Shown: in pieces, positions 50,582-58,919 of the stretch
Numbering within the stretch: position 1 is the first letter of the stretch
How the letters are laid out: each line of letters starts with the position of its first letter
NCBI GenBank assembly: GCA_011523385.1
Contig: WTGX01000017.1
Location: forward strand, 207,653-271,652
Origin: Nitrospira sp.
GTDB taxonomy: Bacteria; Nitrospirota; Nitrospiria; Nitrospirales; UBA8639
Reading direction: 5' to 3'
Length of the DNA: 64,000 nucleotides
The notes under the pieces: generated by a model
Told to the model about the DNA's origin: nothing
Seen by the model: the letters and a program-made list of their open reading frames with translations, nothing else
The model's database searches: none
Position numbers and translations under genes: made by a program

Positions 50582-51313
50582 TCAATCAACTGAGTCGGCG
50601 GGGTTGGCATCAAAGACCATTCGATACATGCCCGCCCAGAACTCCAACCATGCATCGGCGGTTTCCCGAGCGCCCGCGGCGACTCGCTGCAGGTCATCCC
50701 CGGACCGGGATGTCTTGCGCACGGCCTCGATCAACCAATTGCCGTGGTGTTGTTCTTCAGCCAGGTGTAACGTGAAAAATTCCAACTCCCCGGGATGAAA
50801 CTGCTCATATTGTTCGAGGCCCGGCACGAAGTATTCGAATTCGGACGCCGCGGTGGTTTCGACGGCCAAGGCCGCGCCCAGTGCGGTCAAATAACCGGAG
50901 TCAAGGCATAGCCGCCGCAAGGTGTCGAGGTAAGTCGTCACTTCGGGGATCGGAACCGTGCATTGGAGATCCTGCTGCTGCAGCCCGATGACAGACGCGA
51001 ACCGCTCGAGTTGCCGGATGTGCACGCGGTCGGGTGACCCGCTGCCCAACTCCGAATACAGGGTTTTGGTCAACTCGATGCGCATTTCCATTTCGTGGAC
51101 CGGGGTGTGGTATAACAGGCCTTCCAGGACCTTGACGAAATGGAAGCAAAAATAGTGGTACTGTTGGACAAAGGCCCGGAGTTGTTGAGGCCGGAGTTTT
51201 CGAGATCTGAAGGTTCTAAAAAATTCGTTGGTATTGACCGGGTGCGCCTGGAGTTCCAGCACAAGCGATTCGACGTCGGAGGGGATAGCTTGAACGAAGC
51301 TCATGCAACTCAC
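50582..51313 (-). CDS. PqqC/TenA-like haem-oxygenase-fold (diiron-type) enzyme
   Basis: A 243-residue all-helical protein. The iron-ligand pattern of haem-oxygenase-like diiron oxidases is suggested by YHYFCFHFVKVLEGLLYHTP, then ELTKTLYSELG, ALAVETTAASEFEYFVPGL and FFTLHLAEEQHHGNW (His/Glu clusters at the expected helix spacing). Related proteins include PqqC, CADD and N-oxygenases; this one does not match CADD clearly. Start could be Met1 or Met4. It precedes the PqqD-methyltransferase gene with zero spacing. Confidence 0.72.
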   Translation of the reverse strand: MSCMSFVQAIPSDVESLVLELQAHPVNTNEFFRTFRSRKLRPQQLRAFVQQYHYFCFHFVKVLEGLLYHTPVHEMEMRIELTKTLYSELGSGSPDRVHIRQLERFASVIGLQQQDLQCTVPIPEVTTYLDTLRRLCLDSGYLTALGAALAVETTAASEFEYFVPGLEQYEQFHPGELEFFTLHLAEEQHHGNWLIEAVRKTSRSGDDLQRVAAGARETADAWLEFWAGMYRMVFDANPADSVD

Positions 51314-51465
51314 ACCGGGAACGGCCTCTCACCCATCATCACGATGACCGGATCCAGATTACACGATGCTCCCGGCCCGTCGCAAGGCAGTCGTTGTGGC
51401 AACGTTCGCAGGCTGTTCTTCGCTGTTGCCTTGTGTGTATGACCGGGCCACGGTCCAGAGTACCC

Positions 51466-51493
51466 TTGACATTGTAACAAAAAAGGTTACAGT
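51466..51493 (+). promoter_or_regulatory. higBA promoter and autoregulatory inverted repeat
   Basis: TTGACA (51466-51471) and TACAGT (51488-51493) are 16 bases apart. An inverted repeat TGTAAC/GTTACA (51473-51491) covers the spacer and overlaps the -10, the expected place for HigA or HigBA repression. The higB ATG lies only five bases after the -10, so the transcript would be leaderless. Confidence 0.72.
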
Positions 51494-51498
51494 CCAGA

Positions 51499-51774
51499 AT
51501 GATTAAGAGCTTTCGGCATAGAGGTCTTGCTGGGTTGTTCGAACGTGGTCGCAGCCGCCATATCCAGCGAAGTTTACAGGCGCGCTGCTTACGACGGCTG
51601 GAAGTTTTGGACCAGGCCGAATCATTGGCCGACATAAACGTTCCGGGGTTTAATTTTCACAGTCTTCACGGAATGCCCGTGCGCTACAGTATCCACGTCA
51701 ACGGTCCCTGGTGTATTACCTTCGCGTGGGAAGATGGTGAGGCGCTACGGGTCGACCTTGAGCAGTATCATTGA
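51499..51774 (+). CDS. higB: HigB-type RelE-family mRNA interferase toxin
   Basis: A 91-residue RelE-fold toxin that cuts mRNA on the ribosome. The HigB pattern is clear: MIKSFRHRGLAGLFERG, RCLRRLEVLDQAESLADINV, PGFNFHSLHG and ITFAWEDGEALRVDLEQYH. As in higBA generally, the toxin gene comes first. No Shine-Dalgarno precedes it, consistent with leaderless translation from the promoter just upstream. Confidence 0.95.
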   Translation: MIKSFRHRGLAGLFERGRSRHIQRSLQARCLRRLEVLDQAESLADINVPGFNFHSLHGMPVRYSIHVNGPWCITFAWEDGEALRVDLEQYH

Positions 51775-51784
51775 AGGAGCAGAA

Positions 51785-52123
51785 ATGACTGAGTATCGCG
51801 TCAAACGACCGTTGCAACGTCCCGCAATTCATCCGGGAGAAGTTCTGCGTGAGGACGTACTGCCGGCGCTGGGTTTATCGGTCAGCGAGACAGCCAGAAG
51901 GCTCGGTGTTTCGCGTCAGCAATTGCATAGGATTTTGGCCTGCACTCACCCCATCACGGCAGAAATGGCGCTGAGGATCGGCAAACTGATCGGCAATGGT
52001 CCGGGGCTATGGCTGAGGATGCAACAGAATCATGATCTGTGGCGTTTGGAGCATGCCCTGAGAAGCGAATTGAAGAAAATAGAGACCACCGAGACGACGA
52101 TTCGAGAGCATGCCGTTTCCTGA
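51785..52123 (+). CDS. higA: HigA-type antitoxin (HTH)
   Basis: A 112-residue Xre-family antitoxin: HPGEVLREDVLPALGLSVSE, ARRLGVSRQQLHRILACTHP as the helix-turn-helix, then MALRIGKLIGNGPGLWLRMQ. It neutralises HigB and represses the operon. GAAGGAGCAG gives a strong ribosome binding site, unlike higB, favouring antitoxin excess. Confidence 0.95.
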   Translation: MTEYRVKRPLQRPAIHPGEVLREDVLPALGLSVSETARRLGVSRQQLHRILACTHPITAEMALRIGKLIGNGPGLWLRMQQNHDLWRLEHALRSELKKIETTETTIREHAVS

Positions 52124-52279
52124 TAGCACGCAACAATCCGCAATGAGAAACACCGGGACGCTCTGAACAGGTTAAAGGTGCGCTTGGAGTGGAAGGCGAC
52201 ATCATGAGTGACTCGGCTATATCTATCTTGTCAGTATCGACCCGGTTTCCCATGAGTTGATGTTCAGAGGGAGCGATTG

Positions 52280-53254
52280 ATGGCACACGAAAACGACGAT
52301 GATTTCTACAAGTTGACCTTTTCGCAGCGGGAAGGTAAAGCCTCGCTACCCGAGCTTATGCGCCTGGAGCATATCCCACAGAGGTTTAGGCAGTTGGCGT
52401 GGCGCGCTATAGAAAACGAAATTCGTAGTACTGCGAGCTATGATACTGATCGCTTAGATCCACGCGTAAGGATAGAGTATGAAGAAATTGGTGAAGATCC
52501 CTATTGGGCTTCGTATGGATTTGAATCTGTGAAGAATATTGGCTCTATTTTAGAGTCCTATGAGTTCGAGGTTCAGCATAAATTCCATGACGAAATAAAT
52601 GAATATGGGCCAGAACAAGCATCTTCGTTTATCAAGAGAGTAATCACCCAAGGAGATTATCATGAGGTTTTGACATTGGTTGAATTTATCGTGCGCCATG
52701 ACTGTTGTTCAGATAACCTGCGTAAGGAGTTGGTGGAAGCCTTTCAGGAAGCTCCTATAGCTTATATTGTTGACGATAAAAGCGGCATTCCCACCATATT
52801 GCCGCGGTTCAGTCGTGAATCTGGAGAAGCAACACAACAGGCCCTTGAGACACTCCGCCAAAACAGCATGGAAGGTTCAACAACGCACTTGCGCCAAGCG
52901 GCGGAACACATCAATGCACAGCAATACGGAGATTCTATTGCAGACAGCATCCACGCTGTTGAAGCTGTTGCCTGCAAAATCGATCACACGTCAAGCACAC
53001 TCGGCCAAGCGCTAAAAGTTCTTGAAAAGAAAGGATTGCTTGCCAATAAACAGCTTAAAACCGCACTCGAAAAACTTTACGCCTATACCAACAGTGAAGA
53101 AGGCGCTCGTCATTCGTTGGTTTTTCAGGATGCACCCGATGTTGGACTGGAGGAAGCGGTTTTCATGTTCGGTGCGTGCGCTTCGTTCGCCGCTTATCTT
53201 GTGAATAAACACCGTCAGATGAAGCAACAGCAAAATACCGTTCAGAAGCCGTAG
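52280..53254 (+). CDS. AbiJ-like (AbiJ_NTD4) abortive-infection protein
   Basis: A 324-residue protein. The opening KLTFSQREGKASLPELMRLE, then HIPQRFRQLAWRAIENEI, matches the AbiJ N-terminal domain 4 pattern. The C-terminal 110 residues have SIADSIHAVEAVACKI, LGQALKVLEKKGLL, KLYAYTNSEEGARHSL and a final helix, the layout of HEPN-like Abi-C domains that act as RNases. GAGGGAGCG precedes the ATG. The stop codon TAG belongs to a palindromic repeat starting at 53249. It stands 156 bases after higA on the same strand. Confidence 0.78.
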   Translation: MAHENDDDFYKLTFSQREGKASLPELMRLEHIPQRFRQLAWRAIENEIRSTASYDTDRLDPRVRIEYEEIGEDPYWASYGFESVKNIGSILESYEFEVQHKFHDEINEYGPEQASSFIKRVITQGDYHEVLTLVEFIVRHDCCSDNLRKELVEAFQEAPIAYIVDDKSGIPTILPRFSRESGEATQQALETLRQNSMEGSTTHLRQAAEHINAQQYGDSIADSIHAVEAVACKIDHTSSTLGQALKVLEKKGLLANKQLKTALEKLYAYTNSEEGARHSLVFQDAPDVGLEEAVFMFGACASFAAYLVNKHRQMKQQQNTVQKP

Positions 53255-53328
53255 GTCGGGTTAGCCGAAGGCGTAACCCGACACCCGTAGCCTCACGTCG
53301 GATTACGCTACGCTAATCCGACCTACGG
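53249..53328. repeat. 80-base composite palindromic repeat after the AbiJ-like gene
   Basis: Outer arms CCGTAGGTCGG (53249-53259) and CCGACCTACGG (53318-53328) are perfect complements. Inside are two hairpins, GGGTTA...TAACCC (53258-53279) and CGGATTA...TAATCCG (53299-53320). This is a common bacterial dispersed palindrome. Its first bases supply the stop codon of the AbiJ-like gene. Confidence 0.85.
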
Positions 53329-53569
53329 GAACTTGATAGCCTGCCCACCGTCTGCTACTCTCCTTCCGTTCATCGCTCCAGGCTGCCCCTTGTCGGGTCG
53401 CCTGTGAAATACAACAGCCTGATCGGTTCCCCCTGGGTCGCTCCCAGTCGGAGCCGATTGTTTGACCAACGGTAAATACGCAGGGAATCTTTCGCCTGGA
53501 GCGATGGGCCGGCCCGGCTATGTCCGGTCGGTCCGCTCATTCACTGAGCTCCACCTACAAGGAGGTTTT
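53329..53569. other. Gap before the metallopeptidase lipoprotein gene
   Basis: About 240 bases without a supported gene. An in-frame extension of the next gene back to 53462 exists but lacks a ribosome binding site and would bury the signal peptide. Some palindrome character (GGTTCCCCCTGGG, GGAGCCGATTG) but no clear promoter. Confidence 0.45.
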
Positions 53570-54895
53570 ATGATTCGCTTCCTGTTTCTCGTATTCATGC
53601 TGTTCACTCTCATGGCTTGCGGTGGTGGTGGCGGTGGTGGCGGCGGCGGAAGTTTCCGACCGCCAGATCCAGGACCCGTAGATCCTCTCCCGTTTTCCCC
53701 GACGTTGACCACCCGAACCGGACCCTCTGCCGCAGACGTGACCGATTACCTCTACACGCACGCGAGCGGCGGGCCGTGGCGATCCGGGCCGGATTTCACA
53801 TGGCGGCATGACCCCGGATTGGTTCGGTTTAAGGAGCCGCCCACCATCAGGATTGCCCGAACCGCGACGGATCACGAACGGGCGCTCGCGCAGTATGCTA
53901 TCGGGCTGATTAACCGTGCCCTGCCGTACGAGAGTCACCTGAGAATTGGAGCCGATGCCCCTACCGGTATCGCCGGCCAGTGGGAAGCCGGTCTGCCGAA
54001 CATCCCGGATGGGCAGATCGTCATCGAGTTTATCCCGGGGGCTCCCCAGGGCGGGAGGCCCGGTTCCGAAGCCATCTCGCATCAGGACATACAAACCGCA
54101 TACGACACGAGCCAAGCTCGATGGGAAAAGACGAGCCTGCGGGCAGCCTCGGTCGAAATGGACCGGCGGGTCTTTGGGAATCGTCCCGATCACCAGACGA
54201 TCTCGGTCCTGGTACATGAGACGCTCCATGCACTCGGCCTCCAGGGCCACGTGTCGGGCGAGGATTTCCCCGACTCGAACATGTACGACGCTTGGGCACC
54301 CATCACCGGGGGGCTGCCGGCGATCGATGCGGCCGGTCTCCAGGCCTTGTATCTGCGGCTGGACGAAAAGACGGATCCGGAGGATGTGTCGGTCGACAGC
54401 CTGGGGCCCTGGTCGCGGCAAACAGCCGCACTCTTGGGGCGCCAGGGGACCGTGACGTTCGGCGTGAACTATCAAAACGGCGTGAGCCAGCCCTGGACGG
54501 GCGGAACCACGCCAACCCTCGATCTTGCCAACAATGCCGTGCTACGGGGCACGGTGACCTGGGAGGGCGGCCTGGTAGGGTTTGGACCGGATCAAAGGTC
54601 CGTCGTCGGTGGCTCTACGGTATCGGTGAATCTTGGCACTCTCACCGGGACGGCCGAGTTTACCGACTTGCAATCGTGGACGCCCGGGACGACGCCGGGG
54701 ACCCTGAGCCAAGGCACGATCTGGGGCGACGGGACGCTGGAGTATGATATCGCCATCAGCGGCAATTTCCTGCGGAGTACCGGCGGCGATGACGGCACCC
54801 TGAGCGGCACCTTCTACGGGCCGTCGCATGAAGGGGTCGCCGGATCCCTCCAACGGTCAGACCTCACGGCCGCGTTCGGGGCCAATCGGCAGTAA
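53570..54895 (+). CDS. Metzincin-like lipoprotein with TbpB/factor-H-binding-like C-terminal barrel
   Basis: A 441-residue surface lipoprotein. The signal peptide ends in LMAC followed by a run of nine or ten Gly as a flexible tether. The central part has HETLHALGLQGH near residue 215, the HExxHxxGxxH zinc motif of metzincin peptidases. The C-terminal 150 residues (from GTVTFGVNYQNG) are beta-rich and end in LSGTFYGPSHEGVAGSLQRS, DLTAAFGANR, a pattern shared with transferrin-binding-protein-B-like barrels. AAGGAGG precedes the ATG at 53570. The combination suggests a surface protease displayed on a barrel domain; the substrate is unknown. Confidence 0.82.
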   Translation: MIRFLFLVFMLFTLMACGGGGGGGGGGSFRPPDPGPVDPLPFSPTLTTRTGPSAADVTDYLYTHASGGPWRSGPDFTWRHDPGLVRFKEPPTIRIARTATDHERALAQYAIGLINRALPYESHLRIGADAPTGIAGQWEAGLPNIPDGQIVIEFIPGAPQGGRPGSEAISHQDIQTAYDTSQARWEKTSLRAASVEMDRRVFGNRPDHQTISVLVHETLHALGLQGHVSGEDFPDSNMYDAWAPITGGLPAIDAAGLQALYLRLDEKTDPEDVSVDSLGPWSRQTAALLGRQGTVTFGVNYQNGVSQPWTGGTTPTLDLANNAVLRGTVTWEGGLVGFGPDQRSVVGGSTVSVNLGTLTGTAEFTDLQSWTPGTTPGTLSQGTIWGDGTLEYDIAISGNFLRSTGGDDGTLSGTFYGPSHEGVAGSLQRSDLTAAFGANRQ

Positions 54896-55127
54896 TGCAT
54901 TGCTTGCCCATCCAGCTGTTTATACTTCTCGTACGGATCGGTGAAATGCAGGTGCAAATTAAACCCGTCCCATGTCGTCGGCGATAGATGATCGAGCCCA
55001 CATTGGGTGTGTAATGGGGTGCGTAGGTAGACGTCAGGTGAAACTTGGACTATACAGATCATTGCCTGAATGAGTTTATTCGATCAATTATATTGAGTTC
55101 TTGACGAAAAATCGTTATTATTGAGAA
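54896..55127. other. Gap between the lipoprotein and RloA-like genes
   Basis: 232 bases. On the minus strand about 80 codons stay open (roughly 54814-55062, reading for example LRTPLHTQCGLDHLSPTTWD), possibly a decayed gene fragment I cannot assign. The last 60 bases are A+T-rich and probably hold the promoter of the RloA/RloB pair. Confidence 0.4.
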
Positions 55128-56351
55128 ATGATCACATCATTTTCTGTAGAAAACTACCATTCCATACGAGAAGAAGTCGTTCTGGATCTGTGCATTCCGG
55201 GAACCGCTCCCGACCTGCCGCGCTTCCGACGTAGTGCGTCCAAACCGGACATCAGACTTCCTTCTGTCGTGGTGTTCATCGGACCCAACGGGTCGGGCAA
55301 GACAACATTGCTCAGGGCGCTGATCACTGCCGCCCAACTTGCCTCATCCGCGTTGCCTACAGATGCAAACAACCCGATCAAGTCCCTTAGGTCCCTCTCC
55401 CCCTTCTTTTCTCCGGAGACAAGGAGAGCACCGACACGATTTTGTATAGAACTTGAGGCGGATTGGCTGGCGACTGGCGAAGCCAGGCAACTGTTCCACT
55501 ACGAGTTGGCTGTTGGACGCGATGATTCCGGCTTAAAGGACTATTCCTTCCATTACGAAGCGCTGTTTTACTTTCCCAAGGGGCGTCCCCGCCGTCTTTT
55601 CGAGCGAGGCGGTCCGGGGGAACCCATATACGTTTCCGGCGAGTTCGGGCTTAAGCCCAATGATGAACGCCTCAAGGCTGTTCGAGAGGATGCCTCAGTG
55701 GTCGCCACGCTCGCCCTGTTTAACGTGCCCCTGGCCATGCGAATCGCGGAAGACATGCGATTGGTCCTTTGGTCGAGCAATATCGTGTATGGCGGGAAAT
55801 GGGAGCCTCCGACCAAAACGGTCATCCAATGGTTCGAGGAGAATTCCGAGCTAAAGACCTGGGCCGAGAAGCTTATCCAGTCCAGCGACCTGGGGATTCA
55901 AGGCTTTCATTTTGGATACAGCTTACTCGGGGAAAAGGTAGTGCTCTTCGATCATCACGGGCTTGACGAGTCAGTCCATGAGCATTGCGAATCCAGCGGG
56001 ACGAAACGACTGTTTCATCTGCTACGGCAGATCTATTTCGCACTCAACAGGGGCATCCCCTTAGTCCTCGACGAGGTCGATGGTGATCTGCACGTGGATA
56101 TTGCTGGTGAAGTTCTCGACTGGTTCCGCTCCCGAGAGACCAATCCCAATGACGCGCAACTCTTTGTTACCTCTCACAACGTCGGACTACTCGACGACCT
56201 GGAGAAAGAGGAGGTCTTCATCGTCGAGAAGGACCGCAACGGCGCGACCAAGGTACACGGTGCCCAAGACGTGCGCGGCCTCCGCCGTGACGCCCGTCTC
56301 TACCCCAAGTACCGGGCCGGGGTACTCGGCGGTCTCCCGAAAATCGGATGA
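55128..56351 (+). CDS. RloA/AbiLi-like AAA ATPase
   Basis: A 407-residue RecF/OLD-type ATPase. It begins MITSFSVENYHSIREEVVLD, has Walker A FIGPNGSGKTTLL (near residues 50-62), a signature-like SSGTKRLFHLL (near 289) and Walker B PLVLDEVDGDLH, followed by QLFVTSHNVGLLD. The next gene, six bases away, is RloB-like; this pair is a recurrent two-gene defence unit, and the lactococcal AbiL system has the same make-up. The mechanism is not established from sequence. Confidence 0.83.
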   Translation: MITSFSVENYHSIREEVVLDLCIPGTAPDLPRFRRSASKPDIRLPSVVVFIGPNGSGKTTLLRALITAAQLASSALPTDANNPIKSLRSLSPFFSPETRRAPTRFCIELEADWLATGEARQLFHYELAVGRDDSGLKDYSFHYEALFYFPKGRPRRLFERGGPGEPIYVSGEFGLKPNDERLKAVREDASVVATLALFNVPLAMRIAEDMRLVLWSSNIVYGGKWEPPTKTVIQWFEENSELKTWAEKLIQSSDLGIQGFHFGYSLLGEKVVLFDHHGLDESVHEHCESSGTKRLFHLLRQIYFALNRGIPLVLDEVDGDLHVDIAGEVLDWFRSRETNPNDAQLFVTSHNVGLLDDLEKEEVFIVEKDRNGATKVHGAQDVRGLRRDARLYPKYRAGVLGGLPKIG

Positions 56352-56357
56352 GAGGCG

Positions 56358-56906
56358 ATGCCCCGACGCAGGCTGGTCGAACCCAGGCGAGTCATCTTTA
56401 TCGGGGTAGAAGGGAAGAACGATCGGGCCTTCGCGCAGTTCGTTCAATTTTGTTGCGACGGGGAAGGTCTGCACTTGAATTTGAAGGTCGCGACGGGAAG
56501 CGGCGGCGACTCCGTAACCGTCGTCAAGGAAGCCGCTCGCCACTTGACGAGACATCCCAGCAGAAGGGATATCAGTCACAGCCTGGTATTGCTGGACCGG
56601 GACCGTCATGCTCAAGACGTGCAGGCAGGACGTGACCCCCAAGCCGTAGCGTCCGAGGCTAAGTTAGAGATCATCTTTCAGAATCCGAACCTGGAAGGTT
56701 TACTGCTCAGGCTGCATCAAGGACATGAGCGTCGGGAAATCGCGGCAGGCGACTCCATGGCGGAACTTCGCAAGGTTTGGCCCAAATACCGCAAATCAGC
56801 GCTGACCGCGGATCAATTGAAAGGTCGGTTCACCGTATCCGACCTGCTGCGGGCAGCCCGGTATGATCAAGGGCTGCAAAGACTGCTTGACGTTCTCGGT
56901 CTTTGA
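56358..56906 (+). CDS. RloB/AbiLii-like TOPRIM-type protein
   Basis: A 182-residue partner of the ATPase. Its RloB features are VIFIGVEGKNDRAF (the EGxxxE-like acidic motif, with Asp in place of Glu), LVLLDRDRHAQD (DxD) and IIFQNPNLEGLLLRLHQGH (the NPxxE...H motif). These make a TOPRIM-like metal site, so nuclease activity is plausible. GAGAGG precedes the ATG. Confidence 0.82.
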   Translation: MPRRRLVEPRRVIFIGVEGKNDRAFAQFVQFCCDGEGLHLNLKVATGSGGDSVTVVKEAARHLTRHPSRRDISHSLVLLDRDRHAQDVQAGRDPQAVASEAKLEIIFQNPNLEGLLLRLHQGHERREIAAGDSMAELRKVWPKYRKSALTADQLKGRFTVSDLLRAARYDQGLQRLLDVLGL

Positions 56907-56939
56907 GCACCGGATCAGCCATTCTTCAAACAGCAGATC

Positions 56940-57003
56940 CTTTCCTTCGGCTACGCTCAGGACAGGCAGGACAAGGTAGGACAGACACTTCGTTCAAGAT
57001 GAC
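56940..57003. repeat. Dispersed repeat (family A) before sdhA
   Basis: CCTTCGGCTACGCTCAGGAC, AGGCAGGACAAGG and CACTTCGTTCAAGATGACAG are partial copies of the 'TTCG...CTCAGGACAGG' element also found in fmt, upstream of recG and between sdhA and sdhB. Confidence 0.65.
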
Positions 57004-57071
57004 AGAATAGGTGATTTGGCACCTATGATAGAATGAACGAGAACCTCTTTGTTCAGCGATCCGTTTGAAAC

Positions 57072-58787
57072 ATGGTGACTTCTTACGAATTTGACGTGCT
57101 TGTGATGGGGGCCGGGTTGGCGGGGCTGCGGGCGGCGCTGGCCGCGCATCAGACCGGGGCGACTGTCGCGGTGATCACCAAGGTCCATCCCGTTCGGAGC
57201 CATTCCAATGCCGCGCAGGGCGGTATCAACGCCGCTCGAACCGACCGTGGAGACAAATGGGAAGAGCATGCCTTTGAGACGGCCAAGGGCAGTGATTATC
57301 TGGCCGATCAGGACGCCGTGGAAATCCTGGCGCAGGAAGCCGGGCAGGACATTCTGTCCCTGGAACACATGGGCGTGATCTTCAACCGGAACGAGGACGG
57401 GCGGTTGGGCACCCGTCGCTTCGGCGGGCAGAAACGCGCCCGCACTTTTTTCGTTTCCGACTTTACCGGACAGGCCCTGCTGCACGTCCTGTATGAGCAG
57501 GTGATGAAAGCCGGCCTTCCGGTCTTTGAGGAATGGTTCGTGTTGTCGTTGGTCAAGGATGAGCATGGACACTGCGGCGGGGTCGTGGCTTTTGAAATAC
57601 GAAGCGGGCGCATGGCGTTGTTCAAGGCCAAGGCCGTGATCATTGCCGCCGGTGGATTGGGGCGCGTGTTCGAGCCGAGCACCAACGCGCTAATCTGTAC
57701 GGGCGACGGCATGGCGATTGCGTATCGGGGCGGAGCCCCGCTGATGGACATGGAGATGGTGCAATATCATCCCACGACTTTGCGGGGGAAAGGGCTGCTC
57801 CTGAGTGAGGCGGCGCGAGGGGAAGGCGCCCATTTGTTGAATGCCGAGGGGGAACGGTTCATGGAGCAGTATGCTCCGAACATGATGGAGCTGGCTTCTC
57901 GTGACGTCGTGTCTCGCGCCGAGCAAATCGAGATTAATGAAGGCCGGGGGATCAACGGCTGCGTGTTGCTCGATTGCCGGCATTTGGGCAAAAAAGTCAT
58001 CCGGGAGCGCCTCAGCCAAATCCTTGAGGAGGCGAAATCGTTTGCCAATATCGACTTGACCGAAGAGCCGATTCCCGTGTGCCCGGGCATGCACTATATC
58101 ATGGGTGGAGTGAAGACGGACGTCGAGGGCCGCTGCTGGGGTCCTGCAGGAGCATGGCAAGGCGTTCCCGGTCTGTTTGCGGCCGGAGAAGTCGCTTGCC
58201 TGAGTCTCCACGGCGGGAATCGGCTCGGAGCGAATTCCTTGCTGGATACGGTGGTGTTCGGACGCCGTGCGGGTCGCTACGCGGGAGAATATGCGAAAAC
58301 CCGTCCGCATCCCCGTATAAGCGACGGCGTGGTGAAGGATGGGGAAAACGGCCTCAAAAGGGTCCTAGCCCGTCCTGAAACTGACGATACCGTCGCCCGT
58401 ATCCGGCACGAGATGGGTCGCGCCATGACGGAGAACTTGGGCGTATTTCGGGATCGGGAAGGGATGGCGCATGCTCAACAGACAATCGCCGGTCTCCGGG
58501 AGCGGTGGAATCGCGTGGCCATTCGTGATAAAGGACAAGTGTTCAATACGGGTCTCGTGCGTGCGCTGGAACTCGACTTTATGCTGGACTGTGCCGAAAC
58601 CATTGCGCTGGGCGGCCTGACGCGAACGGAAAGTCGCGGTGCGCATTTTCGAACGGATTGTCTCGATCGTGACGACGAACATTGGTTGAAACATATTCTG
58701 ATTTATCATCATCCCGGCGGGCCGCCTCACCTCGACTTTCTGTCCGTTCGGATCACTCAATGGGAACCGCAAGTTCGCGTGTATTGA
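57072..58787 (+). CDS. sdhA: Succinate dehydrogenase/fumarate reductase flavoprotein subunit
   Basis: A 571-residue flavoprotein that interconverts succinate and fumarate. FAD-binding parts are [15 protein letters not shown] and [12 protein letters not shown], the latter including the His for covalent FAD. Active-site parts are [38 protein letters not shown] (catalytic Arg) and HYIMGGV. No Tat signal, so it faces the cytoplasm, unlike periplasmic MfrA. With the downstream SdhB and HdrB-like SdhE it forms a class-E-type complex that lacks a haem membrane anchor. Confidence 0.93.
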   Translation: MVTSYEFDVLVMGAGLAGLRAALAAHQTGATVAVITKVHPVRSHSNAAQGGINAARTDRGDKWEEHAFETAKGSDYLADQDAVEILAQEAGQDILSLEHMGVIFNRNEDGRLGTRRFGGQKRARTFFVSDFTGQALLHVLYEQVMKAGLPVFEEWFVLSLVKDEHGHCGGVVAFEIRSGRMALFKAKAVIIAAGGLGRVFEPSTNALICTGDGMAIAYRGGAPLMDMEMVQYHPTTLRGKGLLLSEAARGEGAHLLNAEGERFMEQYAPNMMELASRDVVSRAEQIEINEGRGINGCVLLDCRHLGKKVIRERLSQILEEAKSFANIDLTEEPIPVCPGMHYIMGGVKTDVEGRCWGPAGAWQGVPGLFAAGEVACLSLHGGNRLGANSLLDTVVFGRRAGRYAGEYAKTRPHPRISDGVVKDGENGLKRVLARPETDDTVARIRHEMGRAMTENLGVFRDREGMAHAQQTIAGLRERWNRVAIRDKGQVFNTGLVRALELDFMLDCAETIALGGLTRTESRGAHFRTDCLDRDDEHWLKHILIYHHPGGPPHLDFLSVRITQWEPQVRVY

Positions 58788-58807
58788 GTGCGGTTCATGC
58801 GGGAGGC

Positions 58808-58862
58808 ACCCTTCGACTTCGCCCGTTCGCTTCGCTCAGGGCAAGCTCAGGACAGGCTCCGG
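58808..58862. repeat. Dispersed repeat (family A) between sdhA and sdhB
   Basis: CTTCGACTTCGCCCGTTCGC, TTCGCTCAGGGCAAGCTCAGG and ACAGG form a rearranged, partly duplicated copy of the family A repeat. With the family B hairpin that follows, it fills most of the 132-base sdhA-sdhB spacer. Confidence 0.65.
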
Positions 58863-58883
58863 CCGTCCCCTGCAACCATGATC

Positions 58884-58910
58884 GTAGGGACAACCCCCCG
58901 TGGTTGTCCA
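58884..58910 (+). repeat. Hairpin repeat (family B) between sdhA and sdhB
   Basis: GTAGG then the stem GGACAACC/GGTTGTCC with a six-base loop CCCCGT. The loop matches the copy in the TerB-like gene while the stem bases differ in compensating pairs. It ends ten bases before the sdhB ATG. Confidence 0.75.
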
Positions 58911-58919
58911 TGAGACGCC

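Noticed and set aside
53462..53569. N-terminal extension of the lipoprotein gene to 53462
   Set aside because: It would place 36 residues before a typical lipoprotein signal peptide, whereas AAGGAGG precedes the ATG at 53570.
54814..55062. 82-codon minus-strand frame after the metallopeptidase gene
   Set aside because: Overlaps the 3' end of a well-supported gene, has no ribosome binding site and no recognised motif. Possibly a fragment but not supportable.
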